From: Isoetes taiwanensis
Taxonomy: Eukaryota > Streptophyta > Lycopodiopsida > Isoetales > Isoetaceae
DNA length: 64,000 bases
NCBI GenBank assembly: GCA_021234155.1
Contig: JAJEKV010000005.1
Span: 20,630,089 to 20,694,088 of the forward strand
Direction of reading: 5' to 3'
The position numbers and the translations under genes were made by a program. The notes under the pieces were generated by a model, which worked only from the letters and a program-made list of their open reading frames with translations, ran no database searches and was not told where the DNA came from. Numbering within the stretch: the first letter of the stretch is position 1; every line of letters begins with the position of its first letter. Below, in pieces: positions 34,086 to 46,525 of this stretch.

Positions 34086-37000
34086 TGAAGGCCAAAAGAT
34101 GCTTCCACAAAATAACTGCGAGTATGATCTATAGAAGCTATGGATATGGATATCTAGCCTCAAGATGCTCAACACTTCATGCTAACGGTGCCAAAGCTGC
34201 AGTGAGGTCGACTAGGTTAGATAGGCCAAAATTAGATCAGCGAGCCCAGCCAATTTTTGGTCAATATCCCACTGGCGGAAGGCTAAAATTTGAGCTTCGA
34301 TATTGACAAAGGAGATTTTACGGAGCTATCAGATCCTAATGATACCTTCCGGTTGTCTGCCACAATAGGGGCAAAATCTTCCCTTTTGCCAAAGGGGCCT
34401 AAATTTTTTGCTTGGCAGTTTTTGCCTGGCACTATAAGAAATGAAGAATATTTCAAAGAGGATACTTTCTAATGAAGGATTGCAGCGTGTCGGCATTGCC
34501 TTGATCAAAATATTTGGCTTGGCAATATTGATGCTTTCTGGTGTTCTTCTATGCCCAATGCACGTTATTGCAATACAATTGGATCTAAAGATGTTGGCTC
34601 AAAATGATATTCTAATTTTGTCTTGGCGAGAATTTGCTCTTGCCCTTTCAAAGAGGTGATACATGGGCCGGACCACTCATATCACGGCCGGTCTACACAA
34701 AGGCGTACAGCCTCGATAATTGCTTGCTTATGGGGTGAATTCAATGCAACACAAACAGATTACTACAAAGGTGGGATTTTCAATTAATCAAACACTCAAG
34801 AGATACAAAGTGATAATATCCCAAGCTGGGCTGAGTCTTGGGCCGCAGGATCAAATAGGTATCGTTCAAACAATCGAGAATTGAGTCAATAATGCGGATC
34901 ATGGAAGTAAACATTGAGTCGAGAAACAAGCCGGATCATCAGCGGTCCTTCTTCAAAGCCGAGAAAATGCTTCTTTTGCCTCCTTCGAAAATCTTACGTG
35001 CGAAAAAACCCTTTTGAATCTGCTTTCGTTAGTTGAGATGTGATCATTTCCCATTAATCTTACGTCTTTAGTGCATCACAAACATTCTCGGCATTAAACA
35101 TGGTGATTCTGCCGGTTTAGTCTTGATTCTAGCGGTTTGTTGGGCGAATTAAATGAATCTTGGCGTTCTGGGATTTAGGAGTTCATATGGTTTAGGTAAA
35201 TATCCCATGAGGCTTTTAGGATTTTAAGATCGATGGAGCCTTCACATCCTATTTCTGAACCACATAGCCTCATAACATGGTGTGGCATTACATTTAGGGG
35301 TGATCCTCATCTAGCGAGAACCTTGGTTAAGATTTTTTCCTCCCATTTGGCAACCTGAAATTGAAAGCTCGGGATCATAATCATCGTTGACATGTGTTCC
35401 TCAATAATAGTTTGTTAGGAATGACTCATCTTCCTTAGTCAGTTAGAGAACTTTTTTTGTAAGAAGGGAATTTATGCTTGAGCAAAGATTGACCAAATCT
35501 GCACAGTTTTGAATTCTTCAACAAATATTCAGAGATCCTCACACTCTTTTCTTTCTTGACCGATTTTTGAAGGCGGGAGGAGGAGGCCACGGCCAGCTGC
35601 TTTTCGGCATCCCTATGTTTCGAGATGTCAGCTTCCTCATGTGTTGATTCTTTCTTTGGCATTATTCATTTCTCACGAATTGTGGATAGCCATTATCTCT
35701 TCTTGTTCCTCAATCCTCACGCACAAACCTTATAGATGCATTTGGCTCATTAACTTTAGACTTCTGCGCAAAGGCAAAATACTCTTTAACAGCGCACCTA
35801 TCCTCATAATGCCCTCTGACGCACAAAATTCACTGCAGGGCATACCAAAATGACTCTCTTTCCACGCAATTACCATGGCCTATACCAGCGATCCGGAAGA
35901 GTGAGTATCTCATATGTAGCATTATAGCAGGGGGTCTTTTGTATTTTTGTCTACGGTTTTTGCTATGGTTTCATATGATTTGATGGAAGTATTGATAGAG
36001 CATATAGGTAGTATATCTAGAGCTGCGTATTCTCATATTAAAGTACCATATTATCTATGATTTTGCAATGGTTTAGCTTTGAATATTTCTCCATGAAAAA
36101 CCAATTGTTGCTTTAGTCCCACGACACAAGCAGCTTGTCGAGCTCTTATTTTTGAGTGTTTGTGGAAAGAGGGCATGCTTTGGGGTTCTCGATCCATTTT
36201 TTCTGCGAGATTCCAGATCTTGGTTTCGTTTGTTCTATCATACGTTGGTGGGTAGAGTTCTCTTAGGTAGGCACAAAAGCGGCGGCGATCCTTGTGTGCG
36301 AGGATCGCGGGGTTTTATGCTTATTAATTGATCATCAAATCCTACACAAAACTAAACTTGCGGATGTTGCTACTGGAGTTTGAAAGGTTCGGGGGCCAGA
36401 GCCCCATTTGGAGTCCCAACAAGAAAGAGTAATGAAAATGCAGGCCGATTTCTCTTTTTCGATTATTTCTTGACTTTTTCTCGAGAATATGCAGGAATTT
36501 CAAATAAAATCCAACGTTTTTTAACCTGATTTGGTGATCTGATTGGAGGCGAAGGCTGCTTTGGTTGAGGATAAGTTGCTTGGTTGTGTTTTCTCAATTC
36601 CATCTGCTTATCTTTGCTACATTCCTATTTTCTTGCCAATTTTGTTATTTAGCATGATGTTGGCGCATGCTGCTGTTTCAAGGTATGCTTTGTGAAGTAT
36701 TATGTAGCTGCCGAGCTATTTGTAGAAGCTAGCGACCTTCAAAATGCGATGAGGTGTTATCGATGTACTTGCATTACCTTTAATATCATGTCCGGGTCGC
36801 TGAAGCTATGGTGGTTGAAATGTTTATTGGGGTTTCTAACAAGGCGAGTTCAATTTATATCAATTTAGGTTTTGTTTGGGCAATATTATGGACCAACATA
36901 TTTTTAATTATTTGGAAAGGCAGAGGTTCGATTTCTATTTCGCGGATAACGGTGACCACGGTGCTTTTATAGCACAAGGTTTGGATATTTTAAACCATAT

Positions 37001-37600
37001 CGGTGACAATAGCGAGCAAACCTAGTGGAGCCTCCGGGAATAAACTTCTGCGCCCGATTAGGTTCCATCGAACCTGAAAGTGGACTCTTACTTCAATGCA
37101 CAAGGTTTTTCATGAGCGAGAAATTTGGCGATGGCATTTGGGGCTCGCTGCAATGCACTTGGCATTGCTATATTATTATGTCACGTTTTCCTTGTTGCAT
37201 GGTTGTTCATGTTAATAATCGATTCGCGAGGGACCAAAGCGAGATCGGGTGGATGAAGCGGATAATGGCGACATCAAGTTGAGGAGGGATGGCATGCACA
37301 GCGAGGTTTTCTTGGGAATAGAAAGGAGGGCTTCTCTTCAAGGTTTGATCTCAAAAGTTATGGTGTTGCCTATCGCGAAGTTTCGAATCCCTTATTTCCA
37401 TCGTTGACCTATATTGACTTCTTCCTGGCTCACGAAATCTTATCTTTGGGATAGATATAGGTTTGCAGCCCATCGATTGATTCTAGTGGGCTGACTTGCA
37501 GGAGATGCCCGTAGAATATGTAAAATATCTTGGGGGAAATCAATGGATGGCTCTGAAGCAATAAGGAAAACAAAGCGAATAGATAGGAATCTAAGGCAAT
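34086..37600. other. Unassigned 3.5 kb
   Basis: Frames reach at most 97 codons. A plus-strand stretch near 34380-34440 (GPKFFAWQFL) faintly recalls the '.K.F.W' start of LINE zf-RVT domains but lacks the Cys/His ligands. A 75-codon minus frame (35662-35435) is rich in Lys, Ser and Glu and unrecognised. Protein-like runs near 36900-37260 were not identified. Confidence 0.3.
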
Positions 37601-37604
37601 GCGT

Positions 37605-37735
37605 GTATGAAATACAACTCCTACTTGGCTATTATGAAAGCTACATTTGGTACGTATGTATGATTAATGCATTATGTGAAATACAACTCTACTTGGCTAT
37701 TATGAAGCTACCGCATTTTGGTTTGTATATATGAT
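37605..37735. repeat. ~65-bp tandem duplication
   Basis: 'tgaaatacaactcctacttg' ... 'tatgattaatgc' is followed directly by 'tgaaatacaactctacttgg' ... 'tatgattgcc', giving two imperfect copies. Confidence 0.8.
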
Positions 37736-37796
37736 TGCCATAGTAAATTATAAATGATTAGTTAGTTCATTCTTTACTTGGTGGATTTTCCAACAA

Positions 37797-37990
37797 GGGT
37801 GGCTTCAGCGTAGCATAGTGGAAGAGCAATTAGAGTTATCTAGCATCGCGAAACTACTAGGATATGATGGGTTTAAATCCCCTAAGATAAAGGTGTGGTA
37901 ACATCAATTTGAGAAGAGCATAATTAAATTACATTATCCTATAATATTATACTTGATGGGGCTTCTTTACAGTTCCTTTATTTTTTGTTA
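37797..37990 (+). mobile_element. SINE-like element with tRNA-type A and B boxes
   Basis: 'tggcttcagcgtagcatagt' + 'ggaagagc' (37800-37827) resembles an RNA polymerase III A box with extra bases. 'gggtttaaatccc' (37869-37881) matches the B box. Spacing of about 45-50 bp between them is tRNA-like. The 3' part becomes AT-rich. The ends are not defined. Confidence 0.45.
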
Positions 37991-38087
37991 TAATGTTAAA
38001 TATTAGATTTCACATATACGCTACATGTTTTTGCATGTTTACATGTTTTACGTGTTTTTTTACCGGTTGAAGAATAAAAATTTTAAT

Positions 38088-38857
38088 TATAACGGCAATA
38101 CATAACTACATTTAACATTAATGAATACAACCATTGGGTTTTAATATATTTAGGTGAATACCGGCTACTTTGGTTTGGGTGCCTTCCTACGGGGGTGGCG
38201 TAGGGCAATGAGCCCTTGGCCGATTATATTTTCAAGGCCTTGTGATTTATATTTTCCGCATTATAAAACCAACACCATATAGTATTTGCTTAAAATCTTG
38301 CCAAGTATTTTGCATATGTTGTTATCACGGTATACCAATTTGTGTGCTTGCATACCCACGAAGCGAGGAACTTTTCGTGGTATGAATTGAGAATAAAATT
38401 GAATATGCCCATCCAACAGCTCTCGTTGCATGTGGAACTATGATCGATTATTAACTCACTCCCTTAGTTGATCACAACTTTGTATAGCCCTTTTATTACT
38501 TGCAACACAAAAGAAACTCATTAGTACGAATAAAGACTTCAAACGGAACTAGATTAATTAAGATAGGCTTAGTAGTTTTTGCCTTCATCTACTCCAAAGC
38601 TTTTTTATTTTGCTTTTTACGTTTTTTTTTCTTATTTTTCTTTCGGCCAATGCACTACTAATCCTAGCTACATCTTACCATAAAGATTTTAGCTAAACAA
38701 AGCAAGATTTTAGTTACCATAAGTATTAGTTGCCCGGAGTCACCCCCACGTGTGAATAAGCACCCAAACCAAAGGGGTTTAAAGGGGTTTTAGTTTAAAT
38801 ATATTAAACCCAATGGTTGTGTTCATTAATGTTGGTAGTTATGTATTGGTTGTTATG
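38088..38857. mobile_element. TIR element (MITE or non-autonomous DNA transposon)
   Basis: The left arm (about 38088-38200: 'aatacataactacatttaac', 'attaatgaatacaaccattg', 'ggttttaatatatt', 'tttggtttgggtgcctt') is the reverse complement of the right arm (about 38745-38857) with small differences. Arms are about 110 bp and total length about 770 bp. The interior is AT-rich with poly-T runs and no open frame. No transposase is present. The target-site duplication was not resolved because TIR-like sequence repeats at the edges. Confidence 0.8.
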
Positions 38858-39825
38858 TATTGGTTGGTTAGTTTGCGAAATGCACACATGGAGGTAAGTT
38901 TCTTTTCAAATTTTGAGCTTTTCAGCTCTTGAAGTTGCTTAGTTACCTCAACCCGATTGCCTGAGACACTTTGGTAATCTCTGCTCTTACATGCAATTTC
39001 TTGAGGCCTCAATCTTCCATCTTAATCCTTTTTTCTTCTCTTTTTTGGGCCCGGCATAAGCAGTCACAGTCTTTGCTCCCATATATTCTTGCTCATGTCA
39101 CGGAAAAAAGGATCACTTGGGTAGTGCACATCATCAGTAAGTAAGATAACATATCTACCCAATTTCGGTAGCCTTGGTGAAAGCCTTGTGTATTGTATCA
39201 AATCCCTCTTGTTTTTGGATCTTCAAAGCTTCTGTGTATCTCGGTCTGTGTAATCCTCGATAAAAGAAGGCACTAGATGCCGAGGTATGCTTAGGAACAT
39301 GATTGATTTTGGCATTTGACAAAGACAGAGATTGAATCTTTCAACTTATCTTGAGGGTGCACACTTCTACCGGTATGTTTGATCTGAAAGTTTTTAACTC
39401 AAAAGATTTAAATCCTTGGGGTCGAACTCTTCAAACCTTGCTAAAACTTTTGGTTCTTCCAAATTGGTGCCTAAACTTGCAACATACTCTAACCAAGCCA
39501 CGACTTCATGTTCTTGAAACATTTTTTAAACTCGGAGAACTTACGGTAGGCCCTTTTGTGACCATATTCTTGATAGTATTCTTCAAAAGTCTTAAAGGAA
39601 ATTAGTAGCATTCATGCTCGGATCAAAAGCGAGGGACTGGAATAGGCACATTTAGCTCAAAGTATTGATAAAGGCAAACTGCATTTGCTTGTATATTGTG
39701 ATGGAAAAGTGGCGATAGCTTCATGATTATCACATTGCTTGATGGGCTCGAGGATGCTTCATTAGTTCTTACGGGTGCCAAAGCGGTTTAGGACTAGGAA
39801 GTGATCACCGGTAGAACCTCAAAAT
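38858..39825. other. No gene recognised
   Basis: About 1 kb. The longest frame (39351-39605 plus, 84 codons) has no identified domain. Confidence 0.35.
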
Positions 39826-39829
39826 GTTA

Positions 39830-39955
39830 AAGGTGTTCTGTCAAACCTTCAACCTGGAGTGGTTTAAGAACCCTCCGGGTTGTAGGGCAACCACTTTCTG
39901 AGATAATCTGAAGATTCGAAATGGTGCACAAAGATTCAGGGAGTATGTATTGCCA
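39830..39955. repeat. Direct repeat copy 2 of a ~130-bp dispersed segment
   Basis: Partner of 33950-34085, about 5.9 kb away in the same orientation. The pair may be remnants of LTR ends of one element, but the intervening DNA shows no pol domain. Confidence 0.7.
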
Positions 39956-41390
39956 TGTAAAACCTCTTGAGAGCTAAGCACAAAATCGCATTGAGGCCGC
40001 CATCCTTCATTTTTCGTTACTTAATCCCCGAACTAGTTGGATTAAAACTCCTGACACAAAATGTCTCCTCGGTTCCATTGGGTAAACGGTACGTCGGGAT
40101 GTAGCATCCTTCTAGAGGCCCGATAAGTGGGGGCTTCTTGTACCAGGCCTCATCGCACCATCACGGGTGTTGCATCAACCTCCACTTCTAACTGCAACAA
40201 CAATAGCAATACGCCGAAATTATTTTTAACCCGCGAGGCAACTAACGGGGCCTAGCCAAAAGCGACCATAAGTATGATCTCTGAGTGGCCGGGATATGTC
40301 GGCATCATGATCGAATTATCGAACCTGGGGCTGAGCGTGGGATCACAAAATCATGGAATTCTCATCAGGCTCTTCAGTAGGCGGAATCATCAATACCTGT
40401 AATACGCGGGGTCCATTTTCTCAAACGCGGTGGCAATATAAGGAAATTGTTGGGATATGCGAAGGCACCTTGGCGGGGTTCGAGGGAGGATCCTCAACGC
40501 GAAGCATGAATACGTAACCATTCGTAATGCGCCCGTCTTGAAGGGATTATCCGATTTCAGACGGGGTATACTTGCAGCTCCTGATCATTCTGGCAGGTAA
40601 AAGAAAGTGAAGCTTCGGTAACGCGGCGATCACCCGCTGATGAAGCGTAATAACGCCTTATTAAGAATGTTCTGATTAGTAGAACGCGAGAGACCCTTAG
40701 TATCTCGAGCACAAAGCGCGAATAAGATCTTGCCCTTAAGTATCGCGGAATCGCTAACATCATGGAGGTGACACAAATAGTGCACCTTGCCAATATCCTT
40801 CATACAATGGCCCACCATCCAGCTGCGGCGGTGCTTATTGTTCTTAGGCTGCGCGCGAGACACATCACCGAGGCTTACAGCTGGTTAAAGTCTCTCAGCG
40901 ATGGCACAAATTTGGCTTTGAGAGATTTGAAGCGTGTTCTCAAAACTGGTGTTGAGAACATGCGAAATTGTCCTGTGAGAGGGAGCCCCTCTCCAAAGAA
41001 CCTTGACCCGCTATACGAGGAATTTACGTCACAAAGATGATGGGGCTTCCGCCAAAGCGGGGGCATCTTGGCTGGCGGGGCCTAATCACCGAACCGCGTC
41101 GGTGCACCAGCTGAAGGCGGGTGGGCATGGCGGGGGCTCTTGGGTCTGTATAGAGCTAGAAGTGCCAATCATGGCACCAGCGAAGCGGAGTGGATTCATT
41201 ACGCTTTAGTAAGCGAGGGCATGGTAAAGGAGGTGGGAAGGATTCATGTTTTCGCTTATCGGACATGGCGGGGAACTTAATCGGACAAGCGGGTGGGATG
41301 GATGCACGGCGGCGCCCTACCTTCATACGCCGCTTTCATAGAGGAACATAATAGAAAACTACAAAACAGCTTAATCTGATAAAAGCGCTA
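39956..41390. other. Unassigned, GC-richer stretch
   Basis: Minus-strand frames 41066-40875, 40863-40630 and 40793-40557 run nearly end to end in different frames (for example HCMKDIGKVHYLCHLHDVSD), and could be one eroded element protein. I could not identify the family. Plus frames overlap them. Confidence 0.3.
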
Positions 41391-41396
41391 ACTGAT

Positions 41397-41778
41397 AGAA
41401 GTGGGGCCGATTCGAACACCAAATTTCAAAAGCAACATCGGTGGATCACCTTCATGGTCGGCGTACCGCCGCACTTGCGGGAGCCATAATTAAATTGCGC
41501 CCGGCGCCGCCCGGGAGCCCGCGGCGATCTTATCCACAATCAGATAGCAGAAGCGATGGAAACTCTCCCCTAAATGTTGCCGGTCATAGAAGTGGGGCCG
41601 ATTCAGTGGATCTAATCGGTACCCGACCATACGGCGGCACTAAGCGGATCACATGCGCATACAGGGGCGCAATTAGAAACCCTTGCATGCCCGACATCGC
41701 CCGGGGCTACCGCAGCAGTCTTATCTACAATCGCGCCTTTGAAACGGGAGAAATACAACTTCTCCCCTCTCGTCATTG
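41397..41778. repeat. 191-bp tandem duplication
   Basis: 'agaagtggggccgatt' starts at 41397 and again at 41588. Later blocks also match in order: 'gcccgg' and 'cttatc.acaatc' in mid-unit, then 'ctcccct' near the end. The 147-codon plus frame at 41441-41884 crosses both copies and is not taken as a gene. Confidence 0.65.
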
Positions 41779-42206
41779 CGCGGCATCAGCTTCCTACTCC
41801 TTCACATCACGAATCGAGGATAACCATTGCAATTCTAGAGTTACAAAAATCACGGTTCTTCATCGACACCACATAGAATACTGAGTTACCTCACAAATGC
41901 GCGGGGTGGTCGACTTTGGAAGATGAGCGAGTGCGCTTTAAAGCCTCATCTAATTTTGCAGCGATCTGGCATAGCTTGACCCTTGCCATCTGAATTCCAT
42001 TGCAGCAGTTAGCAATTATCAGAAACACTCATGAAAACTAAAAAGCACTCTTGCTTAACTCAAACTCTTGGATGAAATTGGCGGGGTGATCCCACATCCT
42101 TTAGGATTTGAATTATTTGTTGGCCGTCTTGCCGTAGATTAAAACGTCTTGAACATCTATTTAGAACTACCCTCGCACGCCAGATGGAATCCACCCGCGG
42201 ATTGTG

Positions 42207-42520
42207 TTAAACATTAAATTATTTTAGTTTCTATTTTGGTTATTTCATGTTTGACGTGGTTAGCGGTTAGGCGGTTGAAGGAATTATGGCGCGAATTTAT
42301 ATGATCTAAGCTTAACTCACGGAGATAGGCTGTATTTAATTGAACATTTTGATGTGATATTATCTTCGATCATTAGAGTGTTCTTGTCTCATTGTGTTCT
42401 CATCACGGTAGTTCTCCATTATTTCATAAGTTTAATTCACGAGGGTTATGGGCCCACACAGCCATATAGCTCCGGGCTGTCATTATCATTGATTTTAAAT
42501 CCTTGAGTTAACCCACCTTT
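42207..42520 (+). repeat. Probable 5' LTR of the copia element
   Basis: AT-rich, starting 'tgttaaacattaaatt', with a T/C-rich stretch ('gtgttcttgtctcattgtgttctc') typical of R-U5 before the gag start. A copia primer-binding site (usually tggtatcagagc) is not readable; 'taatacctatcgatggag' at about 42520 may be its corrupted form. Confidence 0.35.
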
Positions 42521-42547
42521 AATACCTATCGATGGAGAACAACGGAA

Positions 42548-43560
42548 CCTTTGAATGCATTAGAATGGAAAGGCGATTCCCGATTCAATGGGAAAAATTT
42601 TTATGTTTCGAAACAAGCGATCCGTGATGATCCTCCGAGGATATGTGGGCCTCTGGGCTGCTATCAACTCAATGTGAGTGAATCACTTCCCGCTTCTGAT
42701 CTAGTGCTACCGAGGGCAATCATGGAAGAAACCATCGAGGTTATTCTTAGACCGCCGGACTCACGAAGGACCGAAAAGGCTGACAGGATCCGCCGTGTTA
42801 GATGACACTCGGCAAGATTGTCAGGACTTTCATCATCCGCTTCAAGCAATTTCATGTTCTCATGAACCATTATGCTTCATTTAGCAGAAATCGCCTTCCC
42901 TAAGGAAAGCTTCATAGTCTTCATTTGGTCGTAGGGAGGAGATTTCCATGAGCATGCATGCATCATGAGGGAGACATGTTGGACGAATCGGTGCTTCATC
43001 GATGTCGATATCAATTTAAGATGAGAAGGTAAGCATGTTATTAACAGCTTTTACTCTTTGACTTTGAAGGAGTCATTATCACTGGCCATGTAGCAGATTG
43101 TCTAATACACTTTAGACAAAGCTCGAGAGACTCGAAGTCAAGTCATTCGGTCGTATCAGAACAAGGCACATCTGGTATCGTATACTGATGTTCAAGGAAG
43201 CAAAAAATAAAAAAGGAGAAAAAGAATGGAGGAAGGAATCCTCGATTTGATAAAAAACAAAGCAACTTGTTTTCATGCCAAAAGACCGACATCTCAAGTA
43301 AGATTGTCGAGTTCTGCTCCTGCATCTAAAGAGCAAGTACTGCTATGGTGAGAAGAAAAAATGTGCTGGACAATCGGAGGAGGAACACAACCGTGATATT
43401 TGAATAACCTGGAGGATGATCATGGGAAAGCTCCCTCGTTGCCTGTGAATTGATGGAAGGGAAGTTTAACTCCAAATGGTACATGTGGATTCTCGAGCTA
43501 CAAGCCATATGACTTTACAAAGAGAACTTTTTCTAATTACTGCCTATCACACATGCCCTA
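42548..43560 (+). pseudogene. Copia gag region
   Basis: The frame from 42551 reads WKGDSRFNGKNFYVSKQAIR, comparable to the copia gag opening 'P.F.G.N(Y/F)..W...M'. After it the frame breaks repeatedly. Fragments such as KARETRSQVIRSYQNKAH near 43110 sit where the central gag helices should be. A CCHC zinc knuckle was not found. Gag forms the particle that houses reverse transcription. Confidence 0.5.
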
Positions 43561-43599
43561 AGGTGATTCGCCAAGATGGGGAGATCACCATGTTCCTCA

Positions 43600-44124
43600 G
43601 AAGCAATTGAACATGTAGTATTTCACCTCTGCTTTTGAAAAGTCATTTCACAATCGCCGGAAATGTTCTGCATGTACCATCAGGCTTGGTAAAAGAATTT
43701 TGTCACCAAGAGACTAACTTCAAGCAGCAGCGAAATCAAGTTTTCTTACCCTAGCTTTGTGAGGTGCTAGATGATGGGCGAAAGTGCCGGACATTCGAAA
43801 GCAATACTTAAGCGGGTAACTTGTATGAGATTCTTGGTTCACCTAGAATCACCGAAGGAGACATTATGCGCGAAGTTCTCCCGAGCAAACATATGGCATT
43901 ACAAGCTCTGCATATCTCCCCTTTCTGATGTATACTTCGATCAAGCAAGGATTTGTGAAGATTGGCAAGGTATCCACCGCACTCGCAAATATTGTTTACA
44001 CGCAAGATCAGCCAAGGGGAGATTCCTGCCCACTTCACATGCAAAACGAGGTTTGCTCCTCACGACCACCTATATGATCCAATCATCTACATCTCACAGA
44101 TCAAAATATTTCCTTGTGTTCTAG
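43600..44124 (+). pseudogene. Copia protease end and GAG-pre-integrase domain
   Basis: Near 43630-43690 the plus strand reads SHFTIAGNVLHVPS, equivalent to 'I..VLHVP.L..NL' at the end of the copia protease; the catalytic DSG lies upstream and was not read. The 117-codon frame 43771-44124 holds ANIWHYKLCISPLSDVYFDQ and, about 40 residues on, CLHARSAKGRFLPTSHA. This matches '(L)WH.RLGH.....L' and 'C..C..AK..R.PF..S' of the pre-integrase domain; the second His of the zinc-binding set and one Cys are lost. The segment is internally open but not joined in frame with the integrase core. Confidence 0.75.
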
Positions 44125-44710
44125 ATGATTTCTCCGTAGTTGCATTATTTGTGTATTTACTCAAAACTAAGAATCAATGCTTTGAATATTTGCATTTTCA
44201 AGTACCGGGTTGAAAAGGAACTCCGAGCCTAAGATCTCGATAATGGAGGCGTGACTTTTGCTCTAAGGCCTTTGAGAGGATTTTCTCATGATGAATGGGA
44301 TTGGCTTCAAACTTCATCGCGACTATATACTTCAAGGAGCGAATGGTCGAAAGCGTAGGGTAAATAGAACCCTCATTGAAATGGCCAGACATCGGTTATA
44401 AGCATGAAAGTTCCAGCTCTTTTGTTTTTGGGGTGAAGCTATAACTACAGCCATTTGATAAACGTATTCACATGCCAAACTTGAATTCAAGGTTCCTCAA
44501 GACATTTGGGCAAAAGTCTCCCCTGCTTTTTAAACATTTGAAAGTTTTCGACGCAGCTTTTGTAAAGTTAAATGTTCCAAACTCAAAGCTGTGAGTCAAG
44601 CAAAGTCATGCCATGTTTATAGGCTAATGCAGAATGAAAAGCATACATTCATTGATCTTGGAGACCTAAACTAGTGTAATTAGTCAGCCATGTAATTCAA
44701 TGAATATGAG
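44115..44710 (+). pseudogene. Copia integrase core and following region
   Basis: Starting near 44122 the plus strand reads LDDFSVVALFVYLLKTKNQC then FEYLHFQV, the block 'IDD.SR..WVY.LK.KSE.F..F', with the first catalytic Asp kept. After frame changes DNGG appears near 44241 (second catalytic Asp) and RRVNRTLIEMAR near 44355, matching 'ER.NRT..EMAR.ML'. Further on FWGEAITTA (near 44430) matches 'FWAEA..TA.YL.NR'. The catalytic Glu is in a region too broken to read. Integrase joins element cDNA to host DNA. Confidence 0.8.
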
Positions 44711-45009
44711 AATTACTTCCCTCAAAGGCCGTACATCAACCTTTGTCATCATAGCGTACTTAGCAATGGTATAGCAAAACTCTACTCACAGACGTAAGAA
44801 TTCCTTTAGAGAATACCAAAGAATGAAAGGGAATGATGTCGTAATCTAATGATGGTAATACCGATGTTGAAGAGGAATCATTAGGGAGAATGATACAACA
44901 GTATCCGCCACGAAGGCCCGCACCATAGAGACCTCCCGCATGGCTCCAAGATTATGTGTTTTCAATCACCGAGTACGCGTTATTGAACCACAAACCTATC
45001 TTGAGGCCA

Positions 45010-45760
45010 TTAATACAATGAAAGGGATAAGTGGATTAATGCTTATGAAAGCTGAACTTGCATCAATACAAGAAGCCGGGACTTGGTCTCTTTGCTGAAA
45101 ACCAACTGACAAAAACATAATAGATCCAAATGGGTATTTAAAATCAAATACCATAGTGATGGCGTAAAAGATTGATCGCTTTTAAAGGTAATATGGCCAA
45201 AGGCTTTGGCTAATGTATATATGGGATAGATTATGACGTAACCTTGGTTCCCAGAAGTTAAACCCCACATCTGCGGAGAACCATCTTGGCATATGGATGT
45301 CAACAAAGATTATCACATTCACCAAAATTGACGTCATAAATGCCTTCTTGCATGGGGAACTTGGAGGGAGGAACTCTATTTAGAACGCAAACAGGCTTTA
45401 TTCAAGGATCTAATGTATTCTGTTGTACAGGCAATATATGGTCCGGGGCAAAGCCCGTAACTTGGTATTCCGTGATTGAAGCAAGTGCTCCTTACGTCAC
45501 ACTTTCAAGTAAGTAAGTGCAATGACCGGTGTTTACTTTCTATTCATGCCTTTTCCTCAGACTTGTGGCTATGTTAAGTGTGGATGCCGATTTGATCATC
45601 TTAGCAAAATGAGAACGAAGTTAGTATCACGGGAAAGAGCAACTCCATAAACAATTGTGGTCGAAGGATTTAGGCATGATACATCACTTTCACATACGAT
45701 AAATTATGACAAAGAAAAAGGGAAGATGTTCTTACATCAAGAAAGTGTACTTGGTTGATC
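45010..45760 (+). pseudogene. Copia reverse transcriptase
   Basis: With frame changes the plus strand reads KAELASIQEAGTWSL, KNIIDPKW.FKIKYHSDG, a scrambled 'R.KARLVAKG' segment, IDYD.TLVP-like sequence, and 'WHMDVN' near 45290. Next come ITFTKIDVINAFLHGEL (near 45320-45365), 'TGFIQGSNV' (near 45395), then 'QAIYG' and 'RNLVFRD', corresponding to 'KAIYGLRQSPR.WY'. This is the usual copia RT block order. The YVDD box was not readable near 45600. Confidence 0.82.
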
Positions 45761-46229
45761 TTTTACCGTGGTGGGCATGACAAATTGTAAGACTACGTAA
45801 CCTCTTGAGTTTGAGTAAAACTTTAGTTGCCTCAGCGTCTTGTTCTCAAAGTCCGTTTACATCTTCATGAGCGAGACAGAACATCTGGAGAGACTAAGTT
45901 TTGCAAAGACACACAAGACTGTGACTTGTCCTCGACACTCTGGGTTAAGTCGTATTATGTATCAATCCAAAGCATAGCCATTGTTGCTCGCCTTCAGCAG
46001 TGCCCAAGGTACATTGCAGTACCTCCAAGCTTGGAATAAGTTTTGATGTGCTAATGGCGTGCCAGGGAGATTGTTGGATACACCTGATCTCGTGACCGGG
46101 AGGGGATGAGGACAAAAATCCATCTCGTGTCATGTCTTTACTCTGCAGAGGAATCATAAGTTGGAGAATCTTTAAACAAAATGCATTGCCCAATCCACCA
46201 TCGAGGGCTGCAATTCTATGCAATTACAC

Positions 46230-46525
46230 ATGCTTTTAATGAAGCCATTTGGTCAGCAAAAGGTTAGCAATTGAATTGAAAAATTCATGACAAAGATAGG
46301 AATGACACCGATGGCGATAATCAAGGAGCCATGAAAGTCGAAAGCACAAGAGGATGAAATATATCGATATTAAGTATCACTATACGAGATATCTTAAATA
46401 TGTACCTTAAAGTTGGCTTACATCGGCCCTACAATGAAATGGTTGTTGATGCAATGACAAAAGCTCGAAATCATCAAGTTTCGTAAATTTCTTGAAATGA
46501 TTAAGTTAAAGATGGCAACACTAAG
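46230..46525 (+). pseudogene. Copia RNase H C-terminal part
   Basis: 'KPFGQQKVSN*IEKFMTKIG'-type sequence near 46240 leads to DIKYHYTRDILNM near 46370-46410. It continues LKVGYIGPTM near 46415 and FRKFLEMI near 46485. This matches the copia RNase H ending 'HI..RYH.IR......I....V.T..Q.AD.LTK.L....F..L...LG'. RNase H removes the RNA strand of the hybrid. The frame is broken at least three times. Confidence 0.75.

Noticed and set aside
34290-34472. LINE zf-RVT domain suggested by GPKFFAWQFL
   Set aside because: No Cys/His ligand pattern follows in any frame; the similarity is too short to call.
41441-41884. 147-codon plus frame
   Set aside because: It crosses a 191-bp tandem duplication in GC-rich DNA. 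The Arg/Ser/Pro-rich product has no domain.
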